Counted from the first letter of the stretch, positions 1-8,902 are shown. The stretch: DNA of 39,609 nucleotides from JBBPYC01 sp038200275 (GCA_038200275.1 JBBPYC010000090.1:1-39609); one strand, 5' to 3'. Notes: generated by a model from the sequence alone, not told the origin. A program made the numbers and translations.

Positions 1-2
1 TC

Positions 3-1046
3 GCCATCATTCTTGAGAACTGCTCCGTCGAGCAGGCGTTTCGCATCGGCCAGAAGATCTGCGACCGCATGCATGTTTTCCGCTTCGTGCGCGGCAAGCA
101 ACGCTTTCGTGTCGGCACCAGCATCGGCCTGGTGCCCATCGACAAACGCTGGGCAAGCACGATGGCCATCCAGCAAGCTGCCGATTCGTCGTGTTACGCC
201 GCCAAGGAGGCGGGGCGCAACCGGGTTCACGCCTGGTTCGACACCGATACGGCGATGATCGCGCGGCAGCACGAGATGCAGTGGACCACCCGCATCGAGC
301 GCGCGCTGGATGACGACGGATTCGAACTCTTCGCGCAGCGCATCGAAGCCCTGGACGGCGAGTCCGGCGGCTTGCATGCCGAGGTGCTGCTGCGCATGAA
401 GAACGAGGATGACTCGCTTGCACTGCCTGGCGCATTCCTGCCGGCGGCCGAGCGATTCCACCTGGTGACGCGGGTCGATCGCTGGGTGCTGAACCGTGCG
501 ATCGCCTGGATGAAAAGCCTGACCGACCCAGACCTCATCGAGACCTTGTGCATCAATGTGTCCGGCCAATCGGTCGGGGACCGCGCCTTCCATGCCTGGG
601 CACAGAATCAGTTTGCCGGCGCGGGCCCCACCATTTGCTCCAAGCTCTGTCTGGAGATCACGGAGACCGCAGCGGTGACCAACCTGGCCGACGCAGCCGT
701 CTTCATCGAACAGGTCCGGGCCCTGGGGGTGAAAGTCGCTCTCGATGATTTTGGTGCCGGCGCGTCCTCATTCGGCTACCTGAAGAGTCTGCGGGTGGAC
801 CTCCTGAAGATCGATGGACAGTTCGTCCGCAATCTGCAGACGGACCCCCTGGACGCCGCTGCGGTTCGATGTTTTGCCGATGTGGCGCGAGTGATCGGCG
901 TCAAGACCGTGGCCGAGTTCGTGGACAGTCCGCAAGCACTGGAGCAGTTGCGCGCGATCGGGGTCAACTACGCACAGGGCTACCTGATTCACCGTCCGGA
1001 GCCCATTGATGCCCTGCTGGGTGTCGTGGCAGGCGCCGAGCGCTGA
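3..1046 (+). CDS. GGDEF-EAL protein, 3' part (cyclic-di-GMP phosphodiesterase)
   Basis: The reading frame is open from base 3 and the true start lies before the window. The first ~70 residues are the end of a GGDEF domain: a 'VGTSIGLVPID' strand, then 'AADSSCYAAKEAGRNRV'. An EAL domain fills the rest. Visible EAL residues are 'AEVLLRM' (the signature, here EVL), the metal-binding Asn in 'CINVSGQ', the Glu in 'LEITET', the 'DDFGAGASSF' loop, the Lys of 'LLKIDG', and 'AEFV' with 'AQGYL' at the end. The catalytic set looks complete, so hydrolysis of c-di-GMP is likely. Whether the GGDEF half is active cannot be judged because its signature is outside the window. The stop is TGA at 1044-1046. No partner gene follows on this strand. 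Confidence 0.88.
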   Translation, partial: AIILENCSVEQAFRIGQKICDRMHVFRFVRGKQRFRVGTSIGLVPIDKRWASTMAIQQAADSSCYAAKEAGRNRVHAWFDTDTAMIARQHEMQWTTRIERALDDDGFELFAQRIEALDGESGGLHAEVLLRMKNEDDSLALPGAFLPAAERFHLVTRVDRWVLNRAIAWMKSLTDPDLIETLCINVSGQSVGDRAFHAWAQNQFAGAGPTICSKLCLEITETAAVTNLADAAVFIEQVRALGVKVALDDFGAGASSFGYLKSLRVDLLKIDGQFVRNLQTDPLDAAAVRCFADVARVIGVKTVAEFVDSPQALEQLRAIGVNYAQGYLIHRPEPIDALLGVVAGAER

Positions 1047-1300
1047 TGCACGCTGGCATTGGCAACTGCACGGCGCCGGGAGGCCCGAGCAACCGAGCCG
1101 CCCCGGGTTCGTCGTCGCCATGTGGGCAAGCGCAGACAGGTGCCGTCTCAGGGAAACGGAACTTGAAGCACGGCAGGGCCTGCAAGCAGCCCTGACTTGA
1201 TCAGACGTTGAGCGCTACCTTGCGCGGATCCGGGCCCTTCACCCTATCCGCGTCAAAACTTAGCGTTGTGAATCAAGGCAATACCCGTATGGGGAAGCGC

Positions 1301-1320
1301 CGGACCGACGGGTCGGTCCG
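1301..1320 (-). terminator. Hairpin after the GGDEF remnant
   Basis: A perfect inverted repeat (1301-1309 pairs with 1312-1320) sits two bases past the minus-strand stop codon of the GGDEF remnant. This is the position of a terminator. No clear run of U follows, so intrinsic termination is uncertain. Confidence 0.4.
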
Positions 1321-1321
1321 G

Positions 1322-1531
1322 TCATGGAGCGGTGTAGAACGCGCAGGTACGACCGCCGCGCTGCTTGGCCAGATACATCGCCTCGTCGGCCCGGTTGATC
1401 AGGTCGGCCGCGCAGTCGCCATCTTCGGGATACAGCGCGATGCCGATGCTGGCTGCGCAGACCGTGGGCTCTCCGGGAAGGGCGGATGCGCTCAAGCGCG
1501 TTGCTCAAGACGTTCGGCGCCGAAGGCATGG
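1322..1531 (-). pseudogene. Remnant of a GGDEF domain (diguanylate cyclase)
   Basis: Read on the minus strand, the last ~45 codons translate cleanly as the C-terminal part of a GGDEF domain: 'TVCAASIGIALYPEDG', then 'LINRADEAMYLAKQRGG', ending at TGA (1322-1324). Just upstream, 'HAFGAERLEQRA' fits the helix before that strand but lies in another frame, and the frame of the C-terminal part has a stop there. I cannot recognise a GGDEF signature upstream, up to about 1700. This is a decayed diguanylate cyclase gene lying tail to tail with the EAL protein. The upstream boundary is uncertain. Confidence 0.72.
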
Positions 1532-1875
1532 GCTGTTTCCAGCGGTCAACCTGATGCACGACCATCTGGTCGACCGATACCGCGTCGTGCTCATCGGTGC
1601 CTGCGACGGCGTGTTCGGGCACTTTCACCGGATTGGCATCGAGCAAAAGATCTCGTACCCGCTGGTCGAGCAGTTGCTCGCTGGCGTGAGCTGCGGCTGA
1701 CAACGACCCAATGCGATTCCGATTAGAGTCCCCTCTGGCTGCGGGCCTGAGGTCGGTTTTTGCAGAGTCGCTGCGCAGTTGCCGACGCGCGAACGTTCTT
1801 CGAGCTTCGGGCTTCGGGCTTCGGCCTCCAACGTGGCGCTATCCCCCCGTTTTCCACCTAGAAAGAATGAGACAC

Positions 1876-2898
1876 ATGAATTCGATTTTCACCGTTGGTC
1901 ATCGCCGCGCCACGATGCTGACCTTGACCGCACTTGCATTCGGGCTGGCTACGCCGGGTGCATCGTTCGCACAAGACAAATGGCCTACCCGGCCGGTCAA
2001 GATCGTCGTGCCTTTCGCAGCCGGGGGCACCACCGACTTGATGGCGCGAGCCATGGCGCCGGAGCTTGCCAAGGCGTTCGGTGAATCGTTCATCGTCGAC
2101 AACAGGCCCGGCGCGGGCGGCAACATCGGCGCTGACCTGGTGGCGAAGGCGCAACCGGATGGCTATACGTTGCTGATGGGCACCGTCGGCACGCACGGCA
2201 TCAACCGCGCGCTGTATCCGAAGCTCAACTTCGACCCGATCAAGGATTTCGCACCGATCACGCTGGTTGCGGCAGTTCCGAACGTGCTCGTGATGCAGAC
2301 CGAAAAAGCGAAGGAATGGGGCATCACCAACGTGCAGGACCTGATCAAGTATGCCAAGGCGAATCCCGGCAAACTCAACATGGCGTCCAGCGGCAACGGC
2401 ACGTCAATTCACCTGGCCGGCGAGCTGTTCCAGAGCCTGACCGGCACCAAGATGGTCCATTCGCCATACAAAGGCTCTGGCCCTGCATTGATGGACATGG
2501 TCGGCGGGACGATGGACGTGATGTTCGACAACCTGCCGTCCGCACTGCAACAGATCAAAGGCGGCAAGCTGAAGGCGTTGGCCGTGACCAGCGCCAAGCG
2601 TTCCGACGCATTGCCCGACGTGCCGACGATCGCCGAAGCCGGTGGCCCCGAACTGAAAGACTACGAAGCCAGCTCCTGGTTCGGCCTGCTCGCGCCAGCC
2701 GGCACGCCGGCAGCGGTGATCGACCGGTTGCAGCAGGAATCCGCCAAAGCGCTGTCTTCGCCGTCTGTGAACGAAAAGCTGATCGCCCAGGGCGCAATTC
2801 CCGGCGGCATCACGCCGCAGCAGTTCGTGCAGCACATCGCGGCCGAGCACAAGAAGTGGGCCGAGGTGGTGAAGGCATCGGGCGCGAAGGTGGATTGA
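1876..2898 (+). CDS. Bug/TctC-family tripartite tricarboxylate receptor
   Basis: A periplasmic solute-binding protein of the Bug (TctC) family, about 340 aa, the usual length. The N-terminus is a signal peptide: RR at residues 10-11, a hydrophobic core, and cleavage likely after 'ASFA' before 'QDKWPTRPVKI'. The mature protein shows family hallmarks: 'IVVPFAAGGTTDLMAR', 'NRPGAGGNIGAD', 'PDGYTLLMG', and 'DVPTIAEAG' in the C-terminal lobe. ATG 1876 is chosen because AGAAAG (1860-1865) lies ten bases before it. An in-frame ATG at 1867 is only one base from that site, and the longer frame from 1711 lacks a signal peptide. No TctA/TctB permease genes adjoin it, as is common for Bug proteins in Burkholderiales. 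The ligand cannot be told from sequence; carboxylates are typical. Confidence 0.92.
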   Translation: MNSIFTVGHRRATMLTLTALAFGLATPGASFAQDKWPTRPVKIVVPFAAGGTTDLMARAMAPELAKAFGESFIVDNRPGAGGNIGADLVAKAQPDGYTLLMGTVGTHGINRALYPKLNFDPIKDFAPITLVAAVPNVLVMQTEKAKEWGITNVQDLIKYAKANPGKLNMASSGNGTSIHLAGELFQSLTGTKMVHSPYKGSGPALMDMVGGTMDVMFDNLPSALQQIKGGKLKALAVTSAKRSDALPDVPTIAEAGGPELKDYEASSWFGLLAPAGTPAAVIDRLQQESAKALSSPSVNEKLIAQGAIPGGITPQQFVQHIAAEHKKWAEVVKASGAKVD

Positions 2899-2906
2899 AG
2901 GACGCA

Positions 2907-2928
2907 GCTGGTCGTCATGCCGACCAGC
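2907..2928 (+). terminator. Hairpin after the Bug gene
   Basis: A perfect 8-bp stem (2907-2914 with 2921-2928, six-base loop) begins eight bases after the Bug stop codon. There is no U-tract, so it may be a terminator or only an mRNA-stabilising hairpin. Confidence 0.45.
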
Positions 2929-2997
2929 ATCGCAACGTCATTCGTTGATGAACCTATACACTTGTTGTTGCAACGCCGGCTCTCACCTGTCTGAGCT

Positions 2998-4374
2998 TTG
3001 AGCACCGTTGGTCTGCCCACGCTAGGCGACGGCCTGCCGACGCCTGCGCGCTATTGGTCGATGCTTGCGATCGGCATCGGCATTGCGATGTCGGTGCTGG
3101 ATTCGTCGCTGATCAACATCGCGTTGCCGACGATGGCGCGCGATCTGCAGGCAACGCCGTCGGCCACCATCTGGGTCATCAACGCCTATCAGATCGCGAT
3201 CCTCACGTCGCTGCTGCCGCTGGCGGCGTTGGGCGAGCGCATCGGGTACGGACGGGTCTACCGCTTCGGGCTGGTGCTGTTCGCTGCAAGTTCGCTGGCC
3301 TGTGCGTTGTCGAGCAGCCTCACGATGCTGATCGCCGCACGCGCGGTGCAGGGTCTGGGTGCAGCGGGCTTGATGAGCGTCAGCGGCGCGCTGGTGCGCT
3401 ACACCTACCCGGACAAGCTGCTGGGCCGCGGCGTCGGGCTGAATGCGCTGGTGGTGTCGATGGCGGCCGCCATCGGGCCGACGCTGGCTTCCGGCATCCT
3501 CGCACTCGGGCCGTGGCAGTGGCTGTTTGCGATCAACGTGCCAATCGCCGTGGTGAATCTGTTGATTGCATGGCGCGCCTTGCCGGCGTCGCCGATCGCC
3601 GAGCGGCCGTTCGACCAAGTCAGCGCGCTGCTGAGTGCGTTGATGTTCGGACTGTTTTTCATTGCGGTGCAGAGCTTCACGCACGGCGACGGTTCGCAGC
3701 TGGCCGCGGCTGTCGAACTGGGGGTTGCAGTGGTGGCGGGCGTGCTGCTGGTGAGGCGCAATCTGCACATCAAAGCGCCGATGATCCCGCTTGACCTACT
3801 GCGCATTCCGACGTTCACGCTGTCGATCGCAGCTTCGGTCGGTGCGTTCTCGGCCTACATGCTCGTGTTCGTCTCGTTGCCGTTTTATTTTGAATCGGTG
3901 CTCGGCCGCACCACCGTGGAAACCGGCCTGTTGATGACGCCCTGGCCGGTCGCGCTGGGGTTGATCGCACCGATTGCCGGTCGCCTGTCCGACCGGGTGC
4001 CCGCGGCCGTGCTCGGCACGCTTGGGATGGCAATGCTTGCGACCGCGCTGTTGTTCCTCGCGCGGTTGCCAGTGGACGCAAGCACGCTGGACATCCTCTG
4101 GCGGATGGCGCTTGGCGGTCTGGGCTTCGGGCTGTTCCAGACGCCGAACAACCGGACCATGCTGACTTCGGCGCCGAAGATGCGAGCCGGTGCGGCCGGC
4201 GGCATGATGGCCACCGCGCGACTGACCGGCATGACGGCCGGTGCCGCACTCGCGGCTGCCATGTTTCGCCTCGTTCCCGATGACGCCGGACCCGTCAATC
4301 TCCACATCGCCATGGGGCTGGCCGTAATGGCTGCCACTGCGAGCCTTGCACGATCGTCACCACGCAAGGTGTGA
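2998..4374 (+). CDS. MFS drug-efflux-type transporter (DHA2-like)
   Basis: A polytopic membrane protein of 458 aa. After a short polar N-terminus, the first helix holds the DHA motif 'VLDSSLINIALPTMARDL'. 'WVINAYQIAILTSLLPLAALGERIGYGRVY' spans helix 2 and the motif-A loop. 'AARAVQGLGAAGLMSVSGALV' and motif C ('AAIGPTLASGILA') are typical of proton-driven exporters. The length and helix count fit the 14-helix EmrB/QacA group, slightly short. The start is TTG 2998: an in-frame stop at 2992-2994 rules out anything earlier, and the next good choice, ATG 3061, would cut into helix 1. It stands alone, with no membrane-fusion partner or regulator beside it, so its substrate is unknown. Confidence 0.87.
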   Translation: MSTVGLPTLGDGLPTPARYWSMLAIGIGIAMSVLDSSLINIALPTMARDLQATPSATIWVINAYQIAILTSLLPLAALGERIGYGRVYRFGLVLFAASSLACALSSSLTMLIAARAVQGLGAAGLMSVSGALVRYTYPDKLLGRGVGLNALVVSMAAAIGPTLASGILALGPWQWLFAINVPIAVVNLLIAWRALPASPIAERPFDQVSALLSALMFGLFFIAVQSFTHGDGSQLAAAVELGVAVVAGVLLVRRNLHIKAPMIPLDLLRIPTFTLSIAASVGAFSAYMLVFVSLPFYFESVLGRTTVETGLLMTPWPVALGLIAPIAGRLSDRVPAAVLGTLGMAMLATALLFLARLPVDASTLDILWRMALGGLGFGLFQTPNNRTMLTSAPKMRAGAAGGMMATARLTGMTAGAALAAAMFRLVPDDAGPVNLHIAMGLAVMAATASLARSSPRKV

Positions 4375-4582
4375 GCCGGATTCGACCCGCGGCGCGTGAC
4401 GCCTTCGGACAAACAACAAAGAAACGCCATCGGTCCCGAACCGACGAAGCCATTTGCGGCAACCGCCGCCAGCCGTCGGTAGCGCCAATGCCGTTCACGG
4501 CCTTCAAGTCCAATTTACCCAAATCCAGCAGGGGTCGCCGAGCCGGCTCCGCCAATCCGCAGGCGCCATGGAGCCAGCTTCG

Positions 4583-4610
4583 CCCGACCGGAGGCGCCGC
4601 CCCGGTCGGG
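4583..4610. terminator. GC-rich hairpin between convergent genes
   Basis: A perfect 9-bp inverted repeat (4583-4591 with 4602-4610, ten-base loop) lies between the convergent ends of the MFS gene (4374) and the DUF1840 gene (4654). It could terminate transcription from either side. No U-tract is present. The rest of 4375-4653 holds no gene I can support. Confidence 0.45.
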
Positions 4611-4653
4611 GGTGCGCGAAAGCCGGCCGAAGGGAGCGAAGCGTGGGGGCGAG

Positions 4654-4986
4654 TTAAACCCCCCAGACGATCTCCTTGCCCGCCGCCTTGCATTCGCGCA
4701 GCATGTCGATGAACGGCACCACGCGCTGGCGCAAGCTCACATCCCGTTCGGCCGGGGCTCCATAGCCGCTCTTGTCGCTGCCCTGGCCTGCCGCGACAGG
4801 GGGCGGTGGCGCCGCTTCGGCACGCTCGACCGCCTGATGCAGCTTCTGAACCGCGTCGTCCATTTCCTCAGCCAGGATGATGCCTTGCGGGCCCGCGTGC
4901 TTGCCGATGATCTCGAGCACCTGGCGGCCGTTCGGCTCCAGCATGATGAGGTCGCCAGCGGCTTGCGATTTGAATTTGTAGATCAC
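4654..4986 (-). CDS. DUF1840 family protein
   Basis: A small soluble protein of about 110 aa, matching the DUF1840 family known from Betaproteobacteria: 'IYKFKSQAAGDLIMLEPNGRQVLEIIGKH' at the start, 'GIILAEEM' in the middle, 'SLRQRVVPFIDML' and the C-terminal 'KEIVWGV'. A Pro/Ala linker (residues ~65-75) separates the halves. The start is taken as GTG 4986 because the family begins at the 'IYKF' strand and GGAAAG lies seven bases upstream; the longer reading from 5070 adds residues unlike the family. The biochemical function is unknown. It is divergent from the aromatic operon, with only 123 bp between the two start codons. Confidence 0.85.
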   Translation of the reverse strand: MIYKFKSQAAGDLIMLEPNGRQVLEIIGKHAGPQGIILAEEMDDAVQKLHQAVERAEAAPPPPVAAGQGSDKSGYGAPAERDVSLRQRVVPFIDMLRECKAAGKEIVWGV

Positions 4987-5073
4987 GGTCGTACTTTCCA
5001 GATAAAGCTTGTTCTCGGGTGGATGCCATTGTGCATCGACCACACGGCTCGCCGGCTCACCCGCAGGCACCGC

Positions 5074-5101
5074 TTGACACTCGATGATTGAGGCCTAAAC
5101 T
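5074..5101 (+). promoter_or_regulatory. Sigma70-like promoter of the aromatic-CoA operon
   Basis: TTGACA at 5074-5079 and TAAACT at 5096-5101 are separated by 16 bp. The ATG of the first operon gene is at 5110, eight bases after the -10 hexamer, and no Shine-Dalgarno sequence precedes it. Transcription would start at about 5108, giving a leaderless or nearly leaderless message. Confidence 0.55.
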
Positions 5102-5109
5102 GTTTCTTT

Positions 5110-7494
5110 ATGAACATTTTGTGCATTGGTGGCGGCCCGGCCGGCCTGTATTTCGCGCTGTTGATGAAGGGGCGGGATCCGTCGCACCGGGTGGTCGTGC
5201 TGGAACGCAATCGCCCATTCGACACGTTCGGCTGGGGCGTTGTGCTGTCCGACCAGACGCTTGGCAATTTGCAGGAGGCAGACGCTGAGAGCGCGGCGTT
5301 GATCGGCGGTGCGTTCAATCACTGGGACGACATCGAGGTGCACTTCAAGGGCCGCACGGTGCGCTCGGGTGGCCACGGCTTCTGCGGCATTGGCAGGAAA
5401 CGGCTGCTCAACATCTTGCAGGAGCGCTGCCTGGAGTTGGGCGTCGATCTGGTATTTGAATGCGACGCGCAAGACGATCAGGTGCTGGCCGCCCAATACA
5501 ACGCTGACCTGGTGATCGCCAGCGACGGCCTGAACAGCCGCATCCGCACGCGCTACGCCGAACACTTCGAGCCCGATATCGACACACGCCAGTGCCGCTT
5601 CGTCTGGCTCGGCACCAAAAAGCGTTTTGACGCGTTCACGTTCGCGTTCGAGCAGACCGAGCACGGGTGGTTTCAGGCGCATGCCTATCAGTTCGACGAA
5701 GACACGTCGACGTTCATCGTGGAGACGCCGGAAGAAGTCTGGAAGGCGCACGGGATGGATCAGATGGAGCAGCCAGAAGCGATCGCGTTCTGCGAGCAGC
5801 TGTTCGCCCGGTATCTCGACGGCAACCCGCTGATCAGCAACGCGTCGCATCTGCGCGGCGCGGCCATCTGGATCCGCTTTCCGCGCGTGATCTGTGGAAA
5901 CTGGGTGCACCGGATCGATGTCGAAGGGCGCAGCGTGCCGGTGGTGCTGATGGGCGACGCGGCGCACACCGCGCATTTCTCGATCGGCAGCGGCACCAAA
6001 CTCGCGCTGGAAGACGCGATCGATCTGGCTCACGAATTCCGCGCGGATGAGTCGATCGATGCCGTGTTGCAAAAGTATCAGGATCGCCGCAGCGTCGAGG
6101 TGCTGAAGATCCAGAACGCCGCGCGAAATTCGACCGAGTGGTTCGAAAATGTGTGGCGCTACACCGGCATGGAGATCGAGCAGTTTTCCTATTCGCTGCT
6201 CACGCGCAGCCAGCGCATCAGCCACGAAAACCTGCGGCTGCGCGATGCGAAATGGCTGGAAGGCTATGAGCGCTGGCTGAACCGCAACGCCGCCAATGCC
6301 GATACGCATGACAAGCCGCAGGACCTGCCGGCGGCGTTGCCGATGCTGTTGCCGCTGGCCGTGCGTGGCATTCGGCTGAAAAACCGCATCGTCGTCTCGC
6401 CAATGGCGATCTACAGCGCCAAGCACGGCGTGCCGCTCGACATGCACCTGGTGCACCTCGGCGCGCGTGCGCTGGGCGGTGCGGCGCTGGTGTTCGTCGA
6501 GATGACCGCGCCGGTTCCCGAAGGCCGCATCACGCCCGGCTGCACCGGTTTGTGGAACGACGAGCAGCAGGCCGCGTTCGCACGCATCGTCGACTTCGTG
6601 CATGGCCAGACCGATGCGCGCATCGGCATCCAGCTCGGCCACAGCGGGCCAAAAGGCTCGACGCAGATCGGCTGGGAGGGCATCGACGAGCCACTGGCGG
6701 CCGACAACTGGCCGCTGATGGCTGCCAGTGCAGTGCGATATGGCGAGCAAAACCAGCTGCCGGCCGAGTTGTCGCGCGCGGGCATGCAGCAGCTGGTGCA
6801 GCGGTTCGTGGCCAGCACGCAGCGGGCGGCGGCGGCCGGCTTCGACTGGCTGGAGCTGCACTGCGCGCACGGCTATCTGCTTGCTTCGTTCATCTCGCCG
6901 CTGACCAACCGGCGCAACGACGACTACGGCGGCAGTCTGGACAACCGCCTGCGCTTTCCGCTTGAGGTGTTCAAGGCGATGCGTGCGGTCTGGCCCGAAG
7001 CGCTGCCGATGAGCGTGCGCATCTCCGCGCACGACTGGGCGCCCGGCGGCCTGACGGACGACGAAGCGGTGCAAGTGGCGCAGCACTTCAAGGACGCCGA
7101 CTGCGACTTCATCGACGTTTCGTCAGGCCAGACCACGCGCGCCGCCAAGCCGGTCTACGGCCGCATGTACCAGACGCCGTTTTCCGACCGCATCCGCAAC
7201 GAAGTTGGCATCCGCACCATCGCCGTGGGCGCAATCACGGAAGCCGACCATGCGAACAGCATCATCGCAGCCGGCCGGGCGGATCTGTGCGCGGTGGCGC
7301 GCCCGCACCTGGCCGATCCGAACTGGACACTGCACGAAGCGGCCCGTCTGCAAAGCCGCGCAGTCACCTGGCCGCGCCCGTATGAGAGCGGCCGCGATCA
7401 GCTCTACCGCGAGATGCAGAAAAAGCAGCAGCTCGAAGCCGCAGCAGCAAGCACGCCGATCGCTGCGCTGGCGGGTGGCGAAGCCGAAGCGTGA
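5110..7494 (+). CDS. abmA: Bifunctional 2-aminobenzoyl-CoA (or salicylyl-CoA) monooxygenase / OYE-type reductase
   Basis: A 794-aa fusion. Residues 1-~380 are a class A FAD monooxygenase: 'CIGGGPAGLYFALLM' (Rossmann GxGxxG), 'ASDGLNSRIR' (DG motif) and 'LMGDAAHTAHFSIGSGTK' (GD motif). Residues ~410-790 are an Old-Yellow-Enzyme flavin reductase: 'LKNRIVVSPMAIYSA', 'LELHCAHGYLLASFISPLTN', 'RRNDDYGGSLDNRLRF' and 'ADLCAVARPHLADP'. This architecture is that of Azoarcus evansii 2-aminobenzoyl-CoA monooxygenase/reductase, which hydroxylates the ring and reduces it with NADH; database annotation of the family also uses salicylyl-CoA 5-hydroxylase. The aryl-CoA ligase and RidA in the same operon favour the aminobenzoyl substrate (inference). 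It is the first gene of the operon and its stop overlaps the MarR start by 4 nt. Confidence 0.85.
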   Translation: MNILCIGGGPAGLYFALLMKGRDPSHRVVVLERNRPFDTFGWGVVLSDQTLGNLQEADAESAALIGGAFNHWDDIEVHFKGRTVRSGGHGFCGIGRKRLLNILQERCLELGVDLVFECDAQDDQVLAAQYNADLVIASDGLNSRIRTRYAEHFEPDIDTRQCRFVWLGTKKRFDAFTFAFEQTEHGWFQAHAYQFDEDTSTFIVETPEEVWKAHGMDQMEQPEAIAFCEQLFARYLDGNPLISNASHLRGAAIWIRFPRVICGNWVHRIDVEGRSVPVVLMGDAAHTAHFSIGSGTKLALEDAIDLAHEFRADESIDAVLQKYQDRRSVEVLKIQNAARNSTEWFENVWRYTGMEIEQFSYSLLTRSQRISHENLRLRDAKWLEGYERWLNRNAANADTHDKPQDLPAALPMLLPLAVRGIRLKNRIVVSPMAIYSAKHGVPLDMHLVHLGARALGGAALVFVEMTAPVPEGRITPGCTGLWNDEQQAAFARIVDFVHGQTDARIGIQLGHSGPKGSTQIGWEGIDEPLAADNWPLMAASAVRYGEQNQLPAELSRAGMQQLVQRFVASTQRAAAAGFDWLELHCAHGYLLASFISPLTNRRNDDYGGSLDNRLRFPLEVFKAMRAVWPEALPMSVRISAHDWAPGGLTDDEAVQVAQHFKDADCDFIDVSSGQTTRAAKPVYGRMYQTPFSDRIRNEVGIRTIAVGAITEADHANSIIAAGRADLCAVARPHLADPNWTLHEAARLQSRAVTWPRPYESGRDQLYREMQKKQQLEAAAASTPIAALAGGEAEA

Positions 7495-8018
7495 GCGGCG
7501 CCATGGACCTGGAAGCCCGTGCCCACGCCGAACACGCGGACAGCCTGCGCCTGTGGCTGCGGTTGTTGACCTGCACCCAGTTGATCGAACGCGATGTGCG
7601 AAGCCGCCTGCGCACTGGGTTTGACACGACGTTGCCACGCTTCGACCTGATGGCCCAGCTCGAGCGCGCGCCGCAGGGCCTGCGCATGAGCGAGCTCTCC
7701 AAGCGCCTCATGGTCAGCGGCGGCAATGTGACGGGCATCACCGATCAACTGGTGGACGAAGCATTGGTCGAGCGCGTGGACGAGCCCGGCGACCGGCGTG
7801 TCTACCGCGTGCGCCTGACCGCCAAGGGCCGCGTTTTGTTCGCCGAGATGGCATACGCACACGAACGGTGGATCGTCGACGCATTCGCTGGCCTGAACGA
7901 ACGCGAAGTCGCCACCTTGCACCGCCTGCTCGGCACGGTGAAAGCACACAATCTGCAGAGCCCACCGCCGCTTGATGCCGCACCCAGAAAACCTCAATCG
8001 ATGGAAACCATTGCATGA
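7491..8018 (+). CDS. MarR-family transcriptional regulator of the aromatic-CoA operon
   Basis: A winged-helix regulator of about 175 aa. The recognition region is 'LRMSELSKRLMVSGGNVTGITDQLV', followed by the wing 'DEPGDRRVYRVRLTAKGR'. Flanking helices form the dimer interface. The start is GTG 7491 in a GTGA overlap with the upstream stop; ATG 7503 is a possible alternative. Its own stop overlaps the next ATG by 4 nt. Its position as second gene of the operon suggests autoregulation. MarR proteins of aromatic-CoA pathways often respond to the aryl-CoA thioester, so the inducer may be the product of the ligase encoded downstream (inference). Confidence 0.88.
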   Translation: MSGAMDLEARAHAEHADSLRLWLRLLTCTQLIERDVRSRLRTGFDTTLPRFDLMAQLERAPQGLRMSELSKRLMVSGGNVTGITDQLVDEALVERVDEPGDRRVYRVRLTAKGRVLFAEMAYAHERWIVDAFAGLNEREVATLHRLLGTVKAHNLQSPPPLDAAPRKPQSMETIA

Positions 8019-8872
8019 AGCATTTCATTGGCCAGGACAACCCGATGCGTGGACAGTTCGCAGCCAAAGCAGGCTACGCGGGCCAGCATTTCAGCTGGGC
8101 CTGCGACGACACCGGCGTGGCCACACTCACGCTGAACCGGCCCGAGCGCAAGAACCCACTCACGTTCGATTCGTACGCCGAGCTGCGCGACCTGTTCGGT
8201 TCCTTGCAGCGCGCGACGGATGTGAAAGCGGTCGTGGTCACCGGCGCCGGCGACAACTTCTGCTCCGGCGGCGACGTGCACGAGATCATCGGCCCGCTCA
8301 CCAAGATGACCATGCCTGAGCAGCTCGAATTCACGCGCATGACCGGTGACCTCGTCAAAGCGATCCGGCATTGCCCGCAGCCCGTGCTCGGTGCGATCGA
8401 CGGCATCTGCGCCGGTGCCGGTGCGTTGATCGCGCTGGCGTGCGATCTGCGTTATTGCACCGCCCAGACCAAGACCGCGTTCCTGTTTACTCGGGTTGGT
8501 CTGGCCGGCGCGGACATGGGTGCGTGCGCGTTGCTGCCGCGCATGATCGGCCAGGGGCGCGCGTCCGAGCTGTTGTTCACGGGCCGCGTGATGACCGCCG
8601 ACGAAGGGCTGGCCTGGGGATTTTTCAATGCGCGGCACGAGCGCGGTGCGCTGCTCGCAGGCGTGCAGGCACAAGCCGCGATGTTGGCCGCCGGTCCGAC
8701 GTTCGCGCACGGCATGACCAAGACGATGCTGGATCAGGAATGGTCGATGAGCGTAGATCAGGCGATCGAGTCGGAAGCGCAGGCGCAAGCCATCTGCATG
8801 CAGACCGAGGACTTCAAGCGGGCTTACAACGCGTTCTCTGCCAAGCAGTCGCCCGTGTTCGCTGGCGACTGA
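8015..8872 (+). CDS. Enoyl-CoA hydratase/isomerase (crotonase) family protein
   Basis: A 285-aa crotonase. 'VATLTLNRPERKNPLTFDSYAELRDLF' is the family start. 'NFCSGGDVHEI' around residue 83 and 'GICAGAGALIALACDLRYC' are the two oxyanion-hole regions. The stretch 'VGLAGADMGACALLPRMIG' carries Asp-Met-Gly where many hydratases have a catalytic Glu, so the exact reaction (hydration, isomerisation or hydrolysis) is open. Within the operon it likely acts on the alicyclic CoA ester made by the monooxygenase/reductase. ATG 8015 overlaps the MarR stop (ATGA). An internal ATG at residue 11 is also possible. The acyl-CoA dehydrogenase follows after 30 bp. Confidence 0.87.
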   Translation: MKHFIGQDNPMRGQFAAKAGYAGQHFSWACDDTGVATLTLNRPERKNPLTFDSYAELRDLFGSLQRATDVKAVVVTGAGDNFCSGGDVHEIIGPLTKMTMPEQLEFTRMTGDLVKAIRHCPQPVLGAIDGICAGAGALIALACDLRYCTAQTKTAFLFTRVGLAGADMGACALLPRMIGQGRASELLFTGRVMTADEGLAWGFFNARHERGALLAGVQAQAAMLAAGPTFAHGMTKTMLDQEWSMSVDQAIESEAQAQAICMQTEDFKRAYNAFSAKQSPVFAGD

Positions 8873-8902
8873 GAACCACCCATCGAAGGACAACGCAGCA
8901 CT

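Noticed and set aside
1780..1835. Short tandem TTCGGGC-like copies before the Bug gene
   Set aside because: About three imperfect copies with no link to a known operator; may be chance in GC-rich DNA.
5095..7086. A 663-codon open frame on the minus strand
   Set aside because: It is antisense to the monooxygenase/reductase fusion, which has clear FAD and OYE motifs. The antisense product is His/Arg/Gln-rich without any family feature, as expected in high-GC DNA.
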